Shown one piece after another: positions 11,510 through 24,200 of a DNA stretch of 64,000 nucleotides (the stretch's first letter is position 1; the number at the start of each line of letters is the position of its first letter). The notes beneath the pieces were generated by a model. That model was not told the DNA's origin. It searched no databases and saw only the letters and a program-made list of their open reading frames with translations. The DNA is from Cymbidium sinense (taxonomy: Eukaryota; Streptophyta; Magnoliopsida; Asparagales; Orchidaceae): positions 89,515,666-89,579,665 of the forward strand of contig CM038216.1 in NCBI GenBank assembly GCA_021442155.1, in the 5' to 3' direction. Position numbers and translations under genes: made by a program.

Positions 11510-13545
11510 AAGCGACCTTATGAAAAAAAATCTTTTCTTTAGTCTAACAATAATCCTCTTATGATTCATAGGCACATTATGATGTTTATCATCATTTCTA
11601 TTAAACCATCACAATTTTGATATGCCCTTTAATAGTATAAGAGTGGGAAGTTGCATTAAAGTTAAATTACCATTAAAATAATTTAACTTAAATAAATCCT
11701 TATATAACCCCAAACTTTAGAGGCAATGGAACCATTAACAAAACATGACTAACATTCTTAATATGAAACAACACATAAATTTAGAGGGTAGATAAAACCT
11801 TTGTCCAAAATTAAAGAGTCAACAATATAATCCCTTAAAATTCTCCACACAAGAATAGAATAAGAAGTAGGAATAATATTATTTCAAATTTTAAAGAAAA
11901 TAGAGAAGAGGATTTTTTTTTTAACTTCGATATGGTGCCAAGTATCTTTAAAAGAATGAATAACATTCAAGAAGTAGAGTGAGTATTCAACAAAGAATCA
12001 ATGGAAAAGTCCCCATCCAGTTATCTTGCTAAAAGAAAGAAGAGCCATTATTAATACCTCAAAAAATGAGAGGTTCCTCTTTCCATTTAATATCATAGAG
12101 CCATTTCCAAACAATAGAATCACCATGTTTATAATTGTAAATTAAAGGATGCTTACCTTTTCAATATTTAAAATTCATGAATTTAGCCCAAAGACTTTCA
12201 TTTTTCTAAAAATTCCATGAAAGTTTATAAGAAAAAATATCGGTGGGATCCATCAAAGATCTACACCCAATACCACTTTCATAAATAGTACCACACATAT
12301 TAGACCAAGAAGTCCAATGAAGCCTTTTGGCCAAATTTTTAGAGCCCCAAAAAAACTTATTAAAAGGTCTTTCAATCAAGATAAGAACAAGAGAATTAGG
12401 AACAATATTAAGCAACAAGTAAAAACGAAGAGAGTAATGAATACTTTTAATAACAATTAATCTACCGCCAAAGGATAAGATATGAAATTCAAGGGTAAAA
12501 ATTTTATTTTGAATATTATGGATTACCTCATCAAAAGATGGGATCTCATTTGCATAATATAAAGGAGAGCCTAAATATTTAATAAGAAGATTTTGATGAG
12601 AATAACTAGTATTATCTTTAGTTTTATTAATTCTTTGATCAAAAATAGAAGTAGAAGTGATAAAACAACTTTTATGATTAGTAATCACAAGGTCACTTTC
12701 CTTTTCAAATTTTATAAATAAGAACAATAGAAATGCTAGTAAAATATTTAGGAATATAATTCCCTTGAAAAAATCCTTAACAAACAAGATCAACTTTAAA
12801 ATAAACCAAGCTTTTTTGAAAAGAATAAAGTAGTGTAACCATCAGAGAATCGACATTACTCATTATTCCTTATAAACATAATAGAAGGAATGATAGAGGA
12901 ATTAGATAAAAGCTCAAGTTGATAGTTTTTATTTAAAAGATTTTTATAGAAACTAATAGTAGAAGAGAATATAACCCCTTTTTCATTAAGCCAATAACCA
13001 TCCAAATTCTTGATTTTATGAATGCAACCAAGAACACGCCTTTCATTACCAAAACATGAAAATATTTAGTGTTTCTTTCCCCCTCAGAAAAATGCTTAGA
13101 GGTAGCTTTTTGTCTTCAATATGTCTCCTCCATATCTTGAAACTTCATCAGATTATCTTTAGCTTCAACAAGGTTAAAACTAAAGAAGAATCAGTAATAA
13201 CGTTCTTCCAAATCTTTCAACCTTTGCCATATTTATGATATTATCAAAAAAAATTTTAAGCGGTTTATTCCACCAAGTGATATTGCTTAAGCCTTGTAAG
13301 CTTAAGCCAAAATCTCATCATACCAAATGCATAATCATCGAAGAAGAGGCGCACCAATCATAAGCAATAACAAGAAAACTTTTATCTTCTAACCATACTT
13401 TGAAAATAAAATTTTAATGACATTATTATTATAACAAATCCTTAATAGAAATCAAAAGGAGCATGATTCAAGAGAGTTATACTAAGATGCTCCATCAAAG
13501 TTAATGGCCAATAGTTTTGATAATAATTATTAAATATAGCACAAT
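11510..13545 (-). mobile_element. LINE fragment B, internally deleted, truncated at both ends
   Basis: Minus-strand plant L1-type LINE. Reading from 13,545 down, it contains the endonuclease end, the linker, the N-terminal part of RT, a deletion of the RT core, the RT C-terminal/thumb region, and sequence leading toward RNase H, where it is cut by the N gap. The segment at about 11,540-11,620 (plus-strand attatgatg and catcatttcta) matches 46,350-46,380 of LINE C, which fixes its position in the element. The 5' junction with the array at about 13,545 is the same as that of LINE A at about 620, so the two fragments were duplicated with the array and did not insert independently. Confidence 0.88.
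12206..12793 (-). pseudogene. LINE B reverse transcriptase remnant, catalytic core missing
   Basis: An open frame of 195 residues. Its start (V-K-D-F-F-K-G) corresponds to the RT N-terminal segment seen in LINE C at about 48,300-48,390 and runs partly out of frame. After about 30 residues it jumps to F-E-K-E-S-D, the counterpart of F-R-R-E-S-G at about 47,670 in LINE C. About 600 bp are therefore missing, including motif A (KAYD), the RQGDPLSP box and the FADD catalytic box. The rest is standard post-catalytic RT: K-Y-L-G-S-P-L-Y, then F-D-E-V-I, L-S-F-G-G-R-L, F-N-K-F-F-W-G-S, and R-L-H-W-T-S-W-S-N-M-C-G. It cannot encode an active polymerase. The frame may be open by chance in AT-rich decayed sequence. 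Confidence 0.85.
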
Positions 13546-15699
13546 TAGTTTAGTTAGGGTTTAGGTTTATTAGTTTATTAGTTTTAGGGGGGTTTAGGGT
13601 TTAGGTTTACTTTGTTTTATTAGTTAGGTTTAGGTTTAGGTTTAGGTTTTGAGTTTAGTTTAGTTAGTTTAATTTTAGGGTTTAGGGTTTAGTTTAGTTT
13701 TTAGTTAGGTTTAGTTTAATTGGTTATTTATTTGTATTTAGTTAGTTTAGTGGGTTTTAGGGTTTAGGGTTTAGTTAGTTTAATTGGGTTTTATTTAGTT
13801 TAGTTAGTTTTGTTATTAGTTAGTTTGGTTTAGTTAGGTTTTAGTTTATTTATTTAGTTAGTTTAGTATTAGTTTATTAGTTTAGTTAGTTTAGTTATTA
13901 GTTTAGTTAGTTTTTTAGTTTATTAGTTAGGTTTAGTTAGTTATTTAGGTTTAGGTTTAGTTTAGTTATTTAGGTTTAGTTATTAGTTTAGTTATTAGTT
14001 AATTATTATTAGTTTAGTTAGTTTTAGTTTAGTTTTTATAGGTTTAGTTTTAGTTTTTATAGTTTATTAGGTTAGTTTAGGGTTTAGGTTTCAGGTTTAT
14101 AGTTTAGGTTTTCTTTAGTTAATTATTAGTTTTTATTTGTTAGTTTTGGTTTAGATAGGTTTTAGTTTAGTTATTTAGGTTTTAGTTATGAGTTATTAGT
14201 TAGTTATTAGTTATTAGTTTAGGGTTTAGGGTTTAGGGTTTAGGTTTAGGGTTTAGGGTTTATGTTTTAGGGGTTTAGGGTTTAGTTTAGTTTAGGGTTT
14301 AGGTTTAGGGTTTAGGTTGGTTAATTTTAATTTAGTTATTAGTTTAAGTTTTATTAGGGGGTTTAGGGTTTAGGGTTTAGGTTATTAGTTAGTTAGTTTT
14401 ATTAGTTTTTAGTTTAGGCTTTAGGTTTAGTTTTTAGTTTAGTTATTAGTTTTAATTAGTTTAGATGTTATTTGTTAATTTTAATTAGTTAGTTAGTTAA
14501 TTTGTTTAGGGTTTAAGGTTTAGGGTTTAGGTTTAGGTATATATTATTAGTTTATTTTAATTAGTTAGGTTTTATTAGTTAGTTTAGCTAGTTTAGGTTT
14601 AGTTATTAGTTAGTTTAGTTAGTTTATTAAGTATTAGTTTAGTTTTAGTTTTAGTATAGTTAATTTTAGTTATTAGTTTTAGTTATTAGTTTTAGTTAGT
14701 TTATTAGTTATTAGTTTAGGTTTAGGGTTTAGGTTTAGTTTAGTTTATTAGTTTTAGTTAGGTTTAGGGTTTAGGGTTTTTAGTTTAGTTAGTTTTAGTT
14801 AGTCTAGGGTTTAGGGTTTAGGTTTAGTTATTATTAGTTTAGTTTTAGTTTAGGTTAGTTTAGTTAGTTAGGTTAGTTAGTTTAGTTTTAGTTATTATTT
14901 AGTTTATTTTAATTATTAGTCAATTGTATTAGTTTTATTAGTTTTAGTTGGTTTTATTGGTTTAGTTAATTATTTAGTTTTTTTTTTTCTTTAGTTTTAG
15001 TTTAGTTTAGTTATTAGTTATTAATTTAGGGTTTAGGTTTTAGGTTTTTAGTTAGTTTTTTAAGTATTAGGTTTAGTTAGTTTTAGTTTAGGTTTAGGTA
15101 TTAGGTTTTCATTTAGGCTTTAGGTTTTAGTTTTTTAGTTTAGTTTATTGGGTTATTAGTTAGTTTACTTAGTTTAGTTAGTTTAGTTATTTAGTTAGTT
15201 AATTTTAGTTTTAGTTATTAGTTTTAGTTAATTATTAAATATTTGTTTATTATTATTAGTTTAGGTTTAGGGTTTAGGGTTTAGGGTTTAGAGTTTAGGA
15301 TATTTAGTTTTAGTTATTAGTTTAGATTTTAGTTATTATTAGTTTATTAGTTAGTTTTTTAATTATTAGTTATTAGTTAGTTAGATTTAGGGTTTAGGTT
15401 TAGTTAGTTTTAGTTTAGCTTATTAGTTATTAGTTAGTTTTCAGTTTAGTTTTATTAGTTTCTAGTTAGTTTTTAGGTTTAGTTTAGTTATTGGTTTTTA
15501 GTTTAAGTTTTTAGTTAGTTAGTTATTAGTATAGTTTTAGTTTTAGTTTAGTTAGTTTTAATTGGTTTATTTTATTAGGTTTAGGTTAGTTAGTTTCGTT
15601 TTAATTTTTTGTTTAGTTATTAGTTATAGTTTTCTTAATTTATTAATTTAGTTTAGTTTAGTTTTATTAGTTATTATTAGTTAGTTTAGTTATTAGTTT

Positions 15700-15895
15700 A
15701 GTTTAGGGTTTAGGGTTTAGGGTTTATGGTTTAGATTTAGTTTAGTTATTAGTTAGGTTTAGGTTTTAGTTTTTATTATTATGTTTTAGGTTTAGGTTTA
15801 GGTTTAGTTAGTTTTATTAGCACTATTAGTTTATTAGTTTAGTTATTTATTAGTTTAGGTTTAGGTTTTAGGTTTTTTAGTTATTAGTTAGTTAT
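15700..15895 (+). repeat. Internal amplified segment, copy 1
   Basis: A run of three TTTAGGG, then TTTATGG, a TAGTTATTAGTTAGG patch, TTTTTATTATTA, then a GGTTTTTTAGTTATTAG end. The same order of landmarks occurs at 17,700-17,885 and 18,065-18,270. The left array has a single counterpart near 2,485-2,640. Confidence 0.7.
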
Positions 15896-17699
15896 TAGTT
15901 AGTTATTAGTTTATTAGGTTTATTAGTTTAGGTTTTACTTATTTTTTTTAGTTTTATTTTATTATTTAGTTATTAGTTAGTTAGTTTTTAGTTTTGGTTA
16001 TTAGTTTAGTTAGTTTAGTTTAGTTTTTAGTTTTAGTTAGTTTAGTTTAGTTATTTATTAGTTTAGGGTTTAGTTTAGTTTAGTTATTATTAAGTTTACT
16101 TATTTGTTTAGTTATTAGTTAATTATTATTAGTTTAGTTAGTTTCATTAGTTTAGTTTAATTTAGTTTAGTTTATAGTTATTATAGTTTATTAGGTTAGT
16201 TTAGGGTTTAGGTTTAGGGTTTATTTAGTTAGTTATTAGTTTTTATTAATTTGTTTTAGTTTAGATGGGTTTGAGTTTAGTAATTTTAGTTTTAATTAGT
16301 TTATTTTTATTAGTTTAGTTAGGTTTAGGTTTTGGGTTTAGGTTTAGGGTTTTAATTTTGGGGGTTTAGGGTTTAGTTTAGGGTTTAGGTTTAGGGTTTA
16401 GTTTAGTTTAGTTTAGGTTTTAGGTTTTAAGTTAGTTATTAAGTTTTAGTTTAGTATTAGTTTAAATTTTATTAGTTTAGGGTTTAGGGTTTATTAGTTA
16501 GTTAGTTTTATAATTTTTAGTTTAGGGTTTAGGTTTTAGTATTTAGTTTAATTAGAGTTTTATTAGTTTTAGTTAGTTAGTTAATTAGTTTTAGTTTAGA
16601 TTTAGGGTTTAGGTTTAGGTATAGTTTAGTTATTTAGTTTTTTAGTTAGGTTTATTAGTTTAGTTAGTTTAGTTAGTTGTTAGTTTAGTTAGTTTATTAA
16701 TTATTAGTTTAGTTTATTAGTTTAGTTTTAGTTTTAGTTTAGTTAGTTTTAGTTATTAGTTTAGTTATTAGTTTTAGTTAGTTTATTAGTTAATAGTTTA
16801 GGTTTAGGGTTTAGTTTTTAGTTTATTAGTTTTAGTTAGGTTTAGGGTTTAAGGTTTTTAGTTTAGTTAGTTTTAGTTTAGGGTTTAGGTTTAGTTTGTT
16901 ATTATTGTTTAGTTTTAGTTTAGGTTAGTTAGTTAGTTAATTAGTTAGTTAGTTTAGTTTATATTTAGTTAGTTTATTAGTTGTTATTAGTTTTAGTTAG
17001 TTTTATTAGTTATTTAGTTTAGTTATTTAGGTTTTAATTTTATTAGGTTTAGTTTTTAGTTTAGTTAGTTTTATTAGTTATTAGTTATTAATTTAGGGTT
17101 TAGGGTTTAGGTTTTTAGTCTGTTTATTAGGGATTAGGTTTAGTTAGTTTTAGTTTAGGTTTATGGATAAGGTTTTCATTTAAAGTTTAGGTTTTAGTTT
17201 TTAGTTTAGTTTATAAGGTTTATTAGTTATTGTTAGTTAGTTTAATTAGTTTAGTTAGTTTAGTTAGTTTGGTTTTTTTTAGTTTAGTTAGTTTTTAGTT
17301 AGTTATTAATTATTTATTTGTTATTGTTAATTTAGGTTTTAGTTTAGGGCTTAGGGTTTAGGTTATTTAGTTTTATTTATTAGTTTAGGTTTTAGTTATT
17401 ATTAGTTTATTAGTTAGTTTAGTTATTAGTTATTAGTTAGTTAAATTTAGTTTAGGTTTAGTAAGTTTTAGTTTAGTTTATTAGTTAATTGGTTAGTTTA
17501 GTTAGTTTTAGTTAGTTTAGTAAGTAGTTTTTTGGTTTAAGTTTTAGTTAGTTAGTTAGTAGTTTAGTTTTACTTTTTTAGTTTTAATTAGTTTAGTTTA
17601 AGTTTAGGTTTAGTTTAGTTTAGTTTTTTAGTTTAGTTATTAGTTTTAGTTTTATTAATTTATTAGTTTAGTTTAGTTTAGTTTTATTAGTTAGTTTAG

Positions 17700-17885
17700 T
17701 TATTAGTTTTGTTTAGGGTTTAGGGTTTTGGGGTTTTAGGTTTAGTTTAGTTATTAGTTAGGTTTAGGTTTTAGTTTTATTATTAAGTTTAGGTTTAGGT
17801 TTAATTGGTTTTATTAGTTCTATTAGTTTATTAGTTTAGGTTTAGGTTTTAGGTTTTTTAGTTATTAGACAGTTATTAGTTTATT
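17700..17885 (+). repeat. Internal amplified segment, copy 2
   Basis: Same landmark order as 15,700-15,895, about 2.0 kb downstream, including TAGTTCTATTAG and a terminal TTATTAGACA shared only with copy 3. Copies 2 and 3 are therefore the younger pair. Confidence 0.7.
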
Positions 17886-18064
17886 AAGTTTATTAGTTTA
17901 GGTTTTATTAATTTTATTAGTTTAGGTTTTATTAGTTATTATTATTTATTAGTTTTAGTTATTAGTTTAGTTTTTATTTATTAGTTTTATTATTAGTTTT
18001 AGTTAGTTTAATTAGTTTAGTTATTATTAGGTTTAGTTATTAGTTAGTTTTAGTTAGTTAGTTA

Positions 18065-18270
18065 GTTTAGTTATTAGTTTTGTTTAGGGTTTAGGGTTTA
18101 GGGTTTATGTTTAGTTTAGTTATTAGTTAGGTTTAGGTTTTAGTTTTTATTATTAGGGTTTAGGTTTAGGTTTAGGTTTAGGTTTAGTTAGTTTTATTAG
18201 TTCTATTAGTTTATTAGTTTAGTTATTTATTAGTTTAGGTTTAGGTTTTAGGTTTTTTAGTTATTAGACA
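18065..18270 (+). repeat. Internal amplified segment, copy 3
   Basis: About 370 bp after copy 2. It shares TAGTTCTATTAG and the terminal TTATTAGACA with copy 2. Together with the ~2 kb step between copies 1 and 2, this accounts for most of the extra length of the right array. Confidence 0.7.
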
Positions 18271-21200
18271 TTTATTAGTTTAGGTTTTTTTTTTAGTTTA
18301 GTTTTTCTTAGTTTATTATTTATTAGTTTTAGTTATTAGTTTAGTTTTTTATTATTTTTATTATTATTTAGTTTTAGTTAATTTGTTAGTTTAGTTGGTT
18401 TATTATTTAGTTTTAGTTATTAGTTAGTTTAGTTAGTTAGTTAGTTAGTTTAGTTATTAGTTTTTTATGTTTAGGTTTGTTATTAGTTTAGCTTTATTAG
18501 TTTTAGTTATTATTAGTTTTAATTAGTTTAGTTTAATTACTTTTAGGTTTAGGTTTAAGGTTTGGGTTTAGTTTAGGTTTAGATATTTATTTATTAGTTT
18601 AGTTAGTTTAGTTAGTTTGGTTTGGTTTTAGTTATTTTTAGTTTAGTTTAGTTTTTTATTAGTTTAGTTAGGGTTTAGGGTTTAGGTTTAGTTTAGTTAG
18701 TTTAGGTTTAGGTTTAGGGTTTAGGGTTTAGTAGTTAGTTTAGTTTAGTTTAGTTAGTTAGTTTAGTTTTATTAGTTTTTTATTAGTTATTATTAGTTTA
18801 GTTTATTAGTTAGTTAGGTTTAGGTTTAGGGTTTTAGTTTAGTTAGTTTAGTTAGTTTTCTTAGTTAGTTAATTAGAGTTATTAGTTTGTAGTTTTAGTT
18901 TTAGTTATTGTTTAGGTTTAGGGTTTAGGTTTAGCTTTAGGTTTAGGTTTTGGGTTGGTTATTTTAGCTATTAGTTTTAGTTGTTAATTTAGTTAGTTTT
19001 AGGTTTAGTTTGGTTTTATTAGTTTATTAGTATTTATTAGTTATTTAGTTAGTTTAGTTATATTATTAGTTTAGTTATTAGTTATTATTAGTTTAGTTTA
19101 TTATTTTTAGTTTAGTTTTAGTTTTATTTAGGTTTTTGGGGTTTTGGATTTAGTTATTAATTTTTAGGTTTAGGTTTAGTTTAGTTTAGTTTAGTTTAGG
19201 TTTAGTTTAGTTTAGTATTAGTTAGTTTAGTTTAGTTTTATTAGTTTAGTTTTAGTTTAGTTTATTAGTTTTAGTTTTAGTTTAGTTTTGTTAATTTTGT
19301 TAGTTTATTAGTTTTAGTTTAGTTTAGGTTATTAGTTTTATTTATTAGTTTTAGTTTTAAGTTTTGGGGTTTTGGGGTTTAGGTTTAGTTTAGTTTTAGT
19401 TATTAATTTAGTTTTTCGTTAATTAGTTATTTTAGGTTTTAGTTTAGTTTAGTTAGTTAAGTTTTAGGTTTAGTTTTAGTTTAGGTTTAGGCTTAGGTTT
19501 AGGTTTTATTTAATTATTAGTTATTAGTTTTAGTTTAGTTTTAGCTAGTTTAGGTTTTTTTTAGGGGTTTAGGTTTATGTTTAGGTTTATTAGTTTTTGT
19601 TATTAGTTTTTAGGTTTAGGTTTTCATAGTTAATTTAGGTTTTAGGTTAATTATTAGTTTTATTAATTATTTTTATTTATTAGTTTATGTAGTTTATTAG
19701 TTTTATTATTAGTTTAGTTTATTAATTTAGTTTAGTTTTAGATAGTTTAGGTTATTTAGTTTAGTTATTATAAGTTTAGTTAATAGTTAGTTTATTAGTT
19801 TAGTTTAGGTTTAGTTTATTTAAGTTTATTAGTTAGTTTATTTTATTAGTTTAGGTTTAGGGGTGGGGTTTAGGGTTTAGGATTTATGTTTAGTTTATTT
19901 TTTAGTTTAATTTTAGTTTTGAATTCTTAGTTAGTTATTAGGTTTAGGGTTTAGGTTTAGTTTTGGTTTAGGGTTTAGGGTTTAGGGTTTAGTTTAGTTT
20001 AGTTTATTAGTTTATTAGTTTAGTTTAGGGTTTAGGGTTTAGGATTTAGGTTTAGTTTAGATTTATAGTTTATAGTTTAGGTTTAAGGTTTAGCATTTAG
20101 GTTTAAGTTAGTTTTATTAGATTTTTAGTTTTAGTTTTAGTTTTATTATTATTTTTTAGTTTAAGTTTTAGTTTATTAGTTTAGTTTTTAGTTTTAATTT
20201 TAGTTTAGTTTAGTTATTAGTTTATTAGCAGGTTTATTTTATTATTATTTAGGTTTTTATTAGTTTATTAAGTTTAGTTTTTAGTTTAGTTAGGTTTAGG
20301 TTTAGGGTTTAGGTTTAGGGTTTAGAGTTTAGGTTTTAGTTAGGTTTCTAGTTTATTAGTTTATTAGTTTAGTTTTATTTTAGTTTAGTTATTAGTTTGT
20401 TAGTTCATTTTAGTTTCGGGTTTAGGGTTTAGGTTTATTAGTTTATTAATTATTTATTAGTTGTAATTTTAGTTATTATTAGTTTATTAGTTTTAGTTTA
20501 GGTTTGTTTAGTTAGTTTACTTTTATTAGTTTAGCTATTAGGTTTAGGGTTTAGGTTTAGGGGGTTTAGGGTTTAGGTTTAGTTTTTTTCATTTTAGGGT
20601 TTATGGTTTAGGGTTTAGGGTTTAGATTTAGGGTTTAGGGTTCAGGTTTAGGTTTAGTTTAGCTATTATGTTTAGTTTAGTTAGTTTTTATTAGTTTAGT
20701 TATTAGTCAATTTTGTTAGTTTAGTTTTTAGTTTAGGTTTAAGGGTTTAGGTTTTAGTTTAGTTTTATTAGTTTAGGGTTTAGTTTTTTATTATTATTAG
20801 TTTTTATTTAGTTATTTTAGTTTAGTTATTAGTTTAGGGTTTAGGTTTAGGTTTAGTTTAGTTTAGTTTATTAGGTTTAGGGTTTAGGGTTTAAGTTTAG
20901 TTTAGTTAGTTTAGTTTAGTTAGTTATTAGTTATTTAGTTAGTTTAGTTTTTAGTTATTAGGGATTAGGGTTTAGGTTTAGGGTTTAGTTTTAGTATTAT
21001 AATTAGTGTTAGTTTTAGTTTATGTTTTAGTTTAGTGATGAGTTATTAGTTATTATTAGTTTTAGTTAGTTTAATTTTAGTTATTAGTTTTGGGTTTAGG
21101 TTTGTTAGTTAGTTTAGGTTTTGGTTTAGATTTAGGTTTTTAAGGTTTAGGATTAGGTTTTTAGGCTAATTTAGTTAGTTAGGTTAAGGTTTATTTAGTT

Positions 21201-24200
21201 TTAGTTATTTGGGGTTTAGGTTTAATTTTAGTTTAGTTTTAATTTAGTTATTAGTTTAGTTGTAGTTTAGTTAGTTTAGTTTAGGGTTTAGGTTTTGGTT
21301 TAGTTTAATTTAAATTTAGTTTAGTTAGGTTTAAGGTTTAGGTTTAGGTTATTAATTAGTTTTAATTTGGTTAGTTTATTTTTAGTTTAGGTTTTTATTA
21401 GGTTTAGGTTTAGGTTTTATTAGTTAGTTAGTTTAGGTTTTAGGTTTTTTTTATTAGTATTGTGGTTATTAGTATTAGTTAGTTTTAGTTTATTAGTTAG
21501 TTATTTTTATTAGTTTAGTTATTAGGTTAGTTAGTTATTAGTTTAGTTATTAGTTAGTTTAATTAGTTTACTAGTTAGTTTAGGGTTTAGGGTTTAGGGT
21601 TTAGTTTTATGTTTAAGGTTTAGGTTTAGGTTTAGGTTATTAGTTTTAGTTTATTTATTAGTTAGTTAGTTTAGTTATTAGTTTAGTTATTAATTTTATT
21701 AGTCTATTAGGTTTAGTTTAATTCTTAGTTTAGTTTTAGTTTTGGTTTAGGGTTTTGGGTTTAGGGTTTAGGTTAGTTAGTTTAGTTTTGTTTAATTTAG
21801 TTTTATTAGTTATTAACTAGTTTTAGTTTTATTAGATATATTAATTAGTTTTATTAGTTAGTTAATTAGTTTTAGTTAGTTTAGGTTAGTTTTATTATTT
21901 TAGTCTAGTTAGGTTTTAGTTATTAGGGTTTAGGGTTTAGGGTTTTAGTTATTAATGATTTAGTTATTTTATTTTAGTTAGTTATTTAGTTTAGTTTAGG
22001 TTTAGTGTTTTATTTTTAGTTAGTTTCAGTTAGGTTTATGGTTTAGGGTTTAGTTTTATTAATTAGTTTTATTATTAGTTTTTTAGTCATTAGTTTTAGT
22101 TTTTTTATTAGTTTAGTGTTTATTTAGTTAGCTTAGGTTTAGGGTTTAAGTGTAGTTTAGTTTATTAGGTTTAGGTTTAGTTTTAGTTTATTAGTTAGTT
22201 TAGTTTAGTTTAGTTTAGTTTATTAGGTTTTGGTTTATGTTTTTTAGTTTGTTTAGTTTTATTTTTTTAATTTAGGGTTTAATTTAATGTTTAGGTTTAG
22301 GTTTTAGGTTTTGGTTATTAGGTTTAGTTTTAGGTTTAGTTTAGTTTATTAGTTTATTAGTTTTTTATTTAATTTAGTAGTTTAGTTTAGTTTATTTTAG
22401 TTTAGTTTATTAGTTTCATTAGTTTATTAGTTTAGTTATTATTAGTTTTAGTTTAGTTAGTTTTATTAGTTTAGTTAGGTTTAGGGTTTAGGGGCTTAGG
22501 GTTTTAGTTTAGTTAGTTTTAGTTTAGTTTAGTTTAGTTTGGTTTTAGGGTTTAGGTTTAGTTTACTTTAGTTTAGTTAGTTTTTATTAGCTTATTAGTT
22601 TAGTTTAGTTATTAGTTTATTAGTTTATTGTATTTTAGTTTAGTTAGTTTAGTTATTATTTAGTTTAGTTAGTTTAGTTATTATTTAGTTTAGCTAGTTT
22701 AATTATTAGTTTAGGGTGTAGGGTTTAGGGTTTAAGTTTAGGTTTAGGTTTAGGTTTAGGTTTAGTTTATTGATTTTAGTTTTAGTTTAGTTTGTTATTA
22801 GTTTAGGTTTAGGGTTTAGTTTATTAGTTTTTAAGTTTAGTTAGTTATTGGTTTTATTAGTTATTATTGTTTTTGTTTAGGCTTTAGTTAGGTTATTATT
22901 ATTAGTTAGTTTAGGTTTAGGGTTTAGGAATTTTAGTTTTATATAGGTTTTAGGTTTGAATTTAATTAGTTATTAGGGTTTAGGGTTTATGTTTAGGTTT
23001 AGGGGTTTTGGGTTTAGGTTTAGGTTAGTCATTAGTTTAGTTATTTATTTTTGTTTAGTTTTATTAGTTTAGTTTATTAGTTTAGGTTTTATTAGTTTAT
23101 TTAGTTATTAGTTTAGGTTTTATTAGTTTGTTTGTTTAGTTATTAGTTATTAGGTTAAGGCTTTAGGTTTAGGTTTAGTTTTATTTATTAGTTTAGTTAT
23201 TAGTGTTTATCTAGTTTAGTTAGTTTAGGTTTTATTAATTAGTTAGTTTAGTTAGTTTATTAGTTAGTTTTCTTTAGGATTAGGGTTTAGGTTTAGGTTT
23301 TAGTTAGCTTAGTTAGTTTAATCAATTTATTAGTTAGTTTTATTAGTTTATTAGGTTTAGGTTTAGGGTTTAGGGTTTAGGTTCTTTAGTTTATTAATAG
23401 TTTTACTGAGTTAGTTTAGTTAGTTTAGTTTTAGTTGTTAGTTGAATTAGCTTAGTTTTGTTAGTTTATTAGTTAGTTTAATTAGTTTAATTAGTTATTA
23501 GTTAGTTTTAGTTTAGTTAGTTATTAATTAGTTTAGTTTTAGTTAGTTAGTTAATTAGTTTTAGGTTAGTTTAGTTATTAGTTTAGTTTAGCTATTACTT
23601 TTTATTAGTTTAGTTTAGTTTAGTTTAGCTAGTTTAGTTTTAGTTGAGTTAGTTTATTAGTTAGTTTAGTTAGTTTTTGGTTTAGTTAGTTTATTTGTTC
23701 ATTAGTTTAGGTTTAGGTTTAGTTGTTAGTCAGTTTTAGTTTAGTTATTAGGTTTAGTTTATTTTTTAGTTAGTTTAAGTTATAAGTTAGTTTAGTTTAG
23801 TTAATTAGGTTTATGGTTTAGGATTTAGGTTTTAGGTTTAGTTTAGTTTATTAGTTTAGTTATTATTTTTGGTTCAGGTTTAGGGTTTAGGTTTAGTTAG
23901 GTTTAGGGTTTAGGTATAGTTAATTAGTTATTGTTTGTTTTAGTTTCATTTAGTTAGTTTAGTTATTAGTATTAGGTTAGTTAGTTAGTTATTGTTAGGT
24001 TGAGTTATTAGTTTAGTTAGGTTTTAATTTAGTTATTTATTAGTTTATTTATTAGTTTAGTTAGTTAGTTTATTAGTTATTAATTTATTTAATTAGTTAC
24101 TAGTTTAATTATTATTAGTTATTAATTTTATTAGGTTTTATTAGTTATTAAGTTTAGGGTTTATGGTTTAGGTTTAGTTAGTTTGTTTAGTAGGTTTATT

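Noticed and set aside
11393..11575. Minus-strand frame of 60 codons across the N gap
   Set aside because: More than half of its residues are unknown because they lie in the 100-N gap, so it is not evidence of a gene.
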